A stretch of DNA of 23,476 nucleotides from assembly GCF_021648855.1 (NCBI RefSeq), contig NZ_JAKJHX010000082.1:1223-24698 (forward strand), written 5' to 3'. How positions within the stretch are numbered: the first letter of the stretch is position 1; each line of letters starts with the position of its first letter. A model generated the notes under the pieces. The model was given only the letters and a program-made list of their open reading frames with translations. It searched no databases and was not told where the DNA came from. Shown in pieces: positions 22,938 through 23,476 of this stretch. Made by a program: the position numbers and the translations under genes. Source of the stretch: Tychonema litorale BBK16. Lineage in GTDB: Bacteria; Cyanobacteriota; Cyanobacteriia; Cyanobacteriales; Microcoleaceae.

Positions 22938-23476
22938 AAAACTCACCTAAGCTGTTCTGCATCTAAAACGCATATTATAAGCTGTTCGACATCTAAACTG
23001 CATTAACTAAGTTACATCAATAACAAGCAGTTAGATAAAGCTGTTGAATATGTAGAGCGATCGCGCTCTAAACGCCTCGTAGACTTAATGGCAAGCAATG
23101 ACCTCTATTCAAGCGTCAAATCGTCAACGCAATTTTTAAATTAGCGGTAATGTTGTGCATTGTCTTGCTGGCGATTATGCTCGATCGGATTACTCAGGCT
23201 GTAGGGAAAAACAACAGCAGAGGTTCTTGGCTTCAACAAGGGCCGATCGGTTTTCTCCTTTCGAGGTTGAGAGTTAAAAGTCGCGATCGATCTCAACAAA
23301 CAGGATAAAAAACTTTTTTCTCCCACACCCCACACCCCATTGGTGTCAACTTAAGCTCAAACCCAGTCACAGATGGCTGTTTGACCATTAAGCCTAGATC
23401 CCCCCTTAGCTTGCCCCCTACTCCCCCTTAAGAAGCAGGGTGGATTTATTGTCGAAAAAATAAACTAAGCCGATCG
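22938..23476. other. Terminal intergenic region, no supported gene
   Basis: This is about 540 bp. At 22950-23007 there is an imperfect tandem duplication of a ~30-bp unit (AGCTGTTCTGCATCTAAAAC then AGCTGTTCGACATCTAAACT). A frame at 23150-23308 (+, 52 codons, MLCIVLLAIMLDRITQAVG start, membrane-like) has no ribosome site; it stays open upstream to 23104, so it might be the remains of a gene. Near 23320-23430 are C-rich simple repeats (CCCACACCCC and CCCCCTTAG types) common in these genomes. Confidence 0.5.

Noticed and set aside
23141..23335. 64-codon minus-strand frame near the right edge
   Set aside because: It has no ribosome site and begins in a C-rich simple repeat; the opposite strand frame is no better supported.

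Overview
The window looks like chromosome of a filamentous, Microcoleus/Oscillatoria-like cyanobacterium. The evidence is frequent HIP1 octamers (GCGATCGC and its core CGATCG), a Ycf66-family gene (a cyanobacteria/plastid family), heptamer tandem repeats of the STRR type, several families of dispersed hairpin repeats between genes, and purA followed by rplY. There are no rRNA or tRNA genes, CRISPR arrays or intact transposases. The placement is inferred from sequence features; no search was run.

Layout. (1) 101-3310 (-): a 1069-aa TPR-CHAT protein with eight near-identical TPRs and an intact His/Cys protease-type dyad; its last ~20 codons are read from a dispersed repeat that is tandemly duplicated at 1-167. 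(2) 3400-5190: two toxin-antitoxin-like pairs, HigB/HigA (+) and DUF433/DUF5615 (-), convergent and bracketed by copies of one 64-bp hairpin element. (3) 5197-7746 (-): an adenosine-deaminase-family protein followed by a class III omega-aminotransferase, with a dispersed inverted repeat between them. (4) 7966-10233 (+): purA (TTG start, clear sigma70-type promoter) and rplY. (5) 10409-10885 (-): a small exported protein.

(6) 11068-16931 is the most interesting part. An ECF sigma factor and a cupin-type anti-sigma factor (-) diverge from a run of exported or membrane proteins (+): DUF4331, a membrane-anchored TPR protein, and a NicO/RcnA-type Ni/Co transporter with a large extracytoplasmic N-terminal domain and a His-rich loop. 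Upstream of DUF4331 lie two copies of a bipartite motif, AGATCCAAAAT then CGTATA, with identical spacing, which look like ECF-type promoters. The inferred unit is a signal-responsive envelope/metal system: the anti-sigma holds the sigma until a signal arrives, then the sigma switches on the DUF4331-TPR-NicO genes.

(7) 17030-19442: a DUF6918-like protein (-), a 58-residue exported peptide (-) with a strong Shine-Dalgarno, and a Ycf66-family membrane protein (+). (8) 19658-21429 (+): cobyric acid synthase and a compact 2Fe-2S ferredoxin. (9) 21597-22937 (-): an unrecognised membrane protein; the last ~540 bp contain no gene I can support.

Three copies of a 65-66 bp double palindrome (10329, 16952, 21476) each sit exactly between convergent gene ends, so they probably act as two-way terminators.
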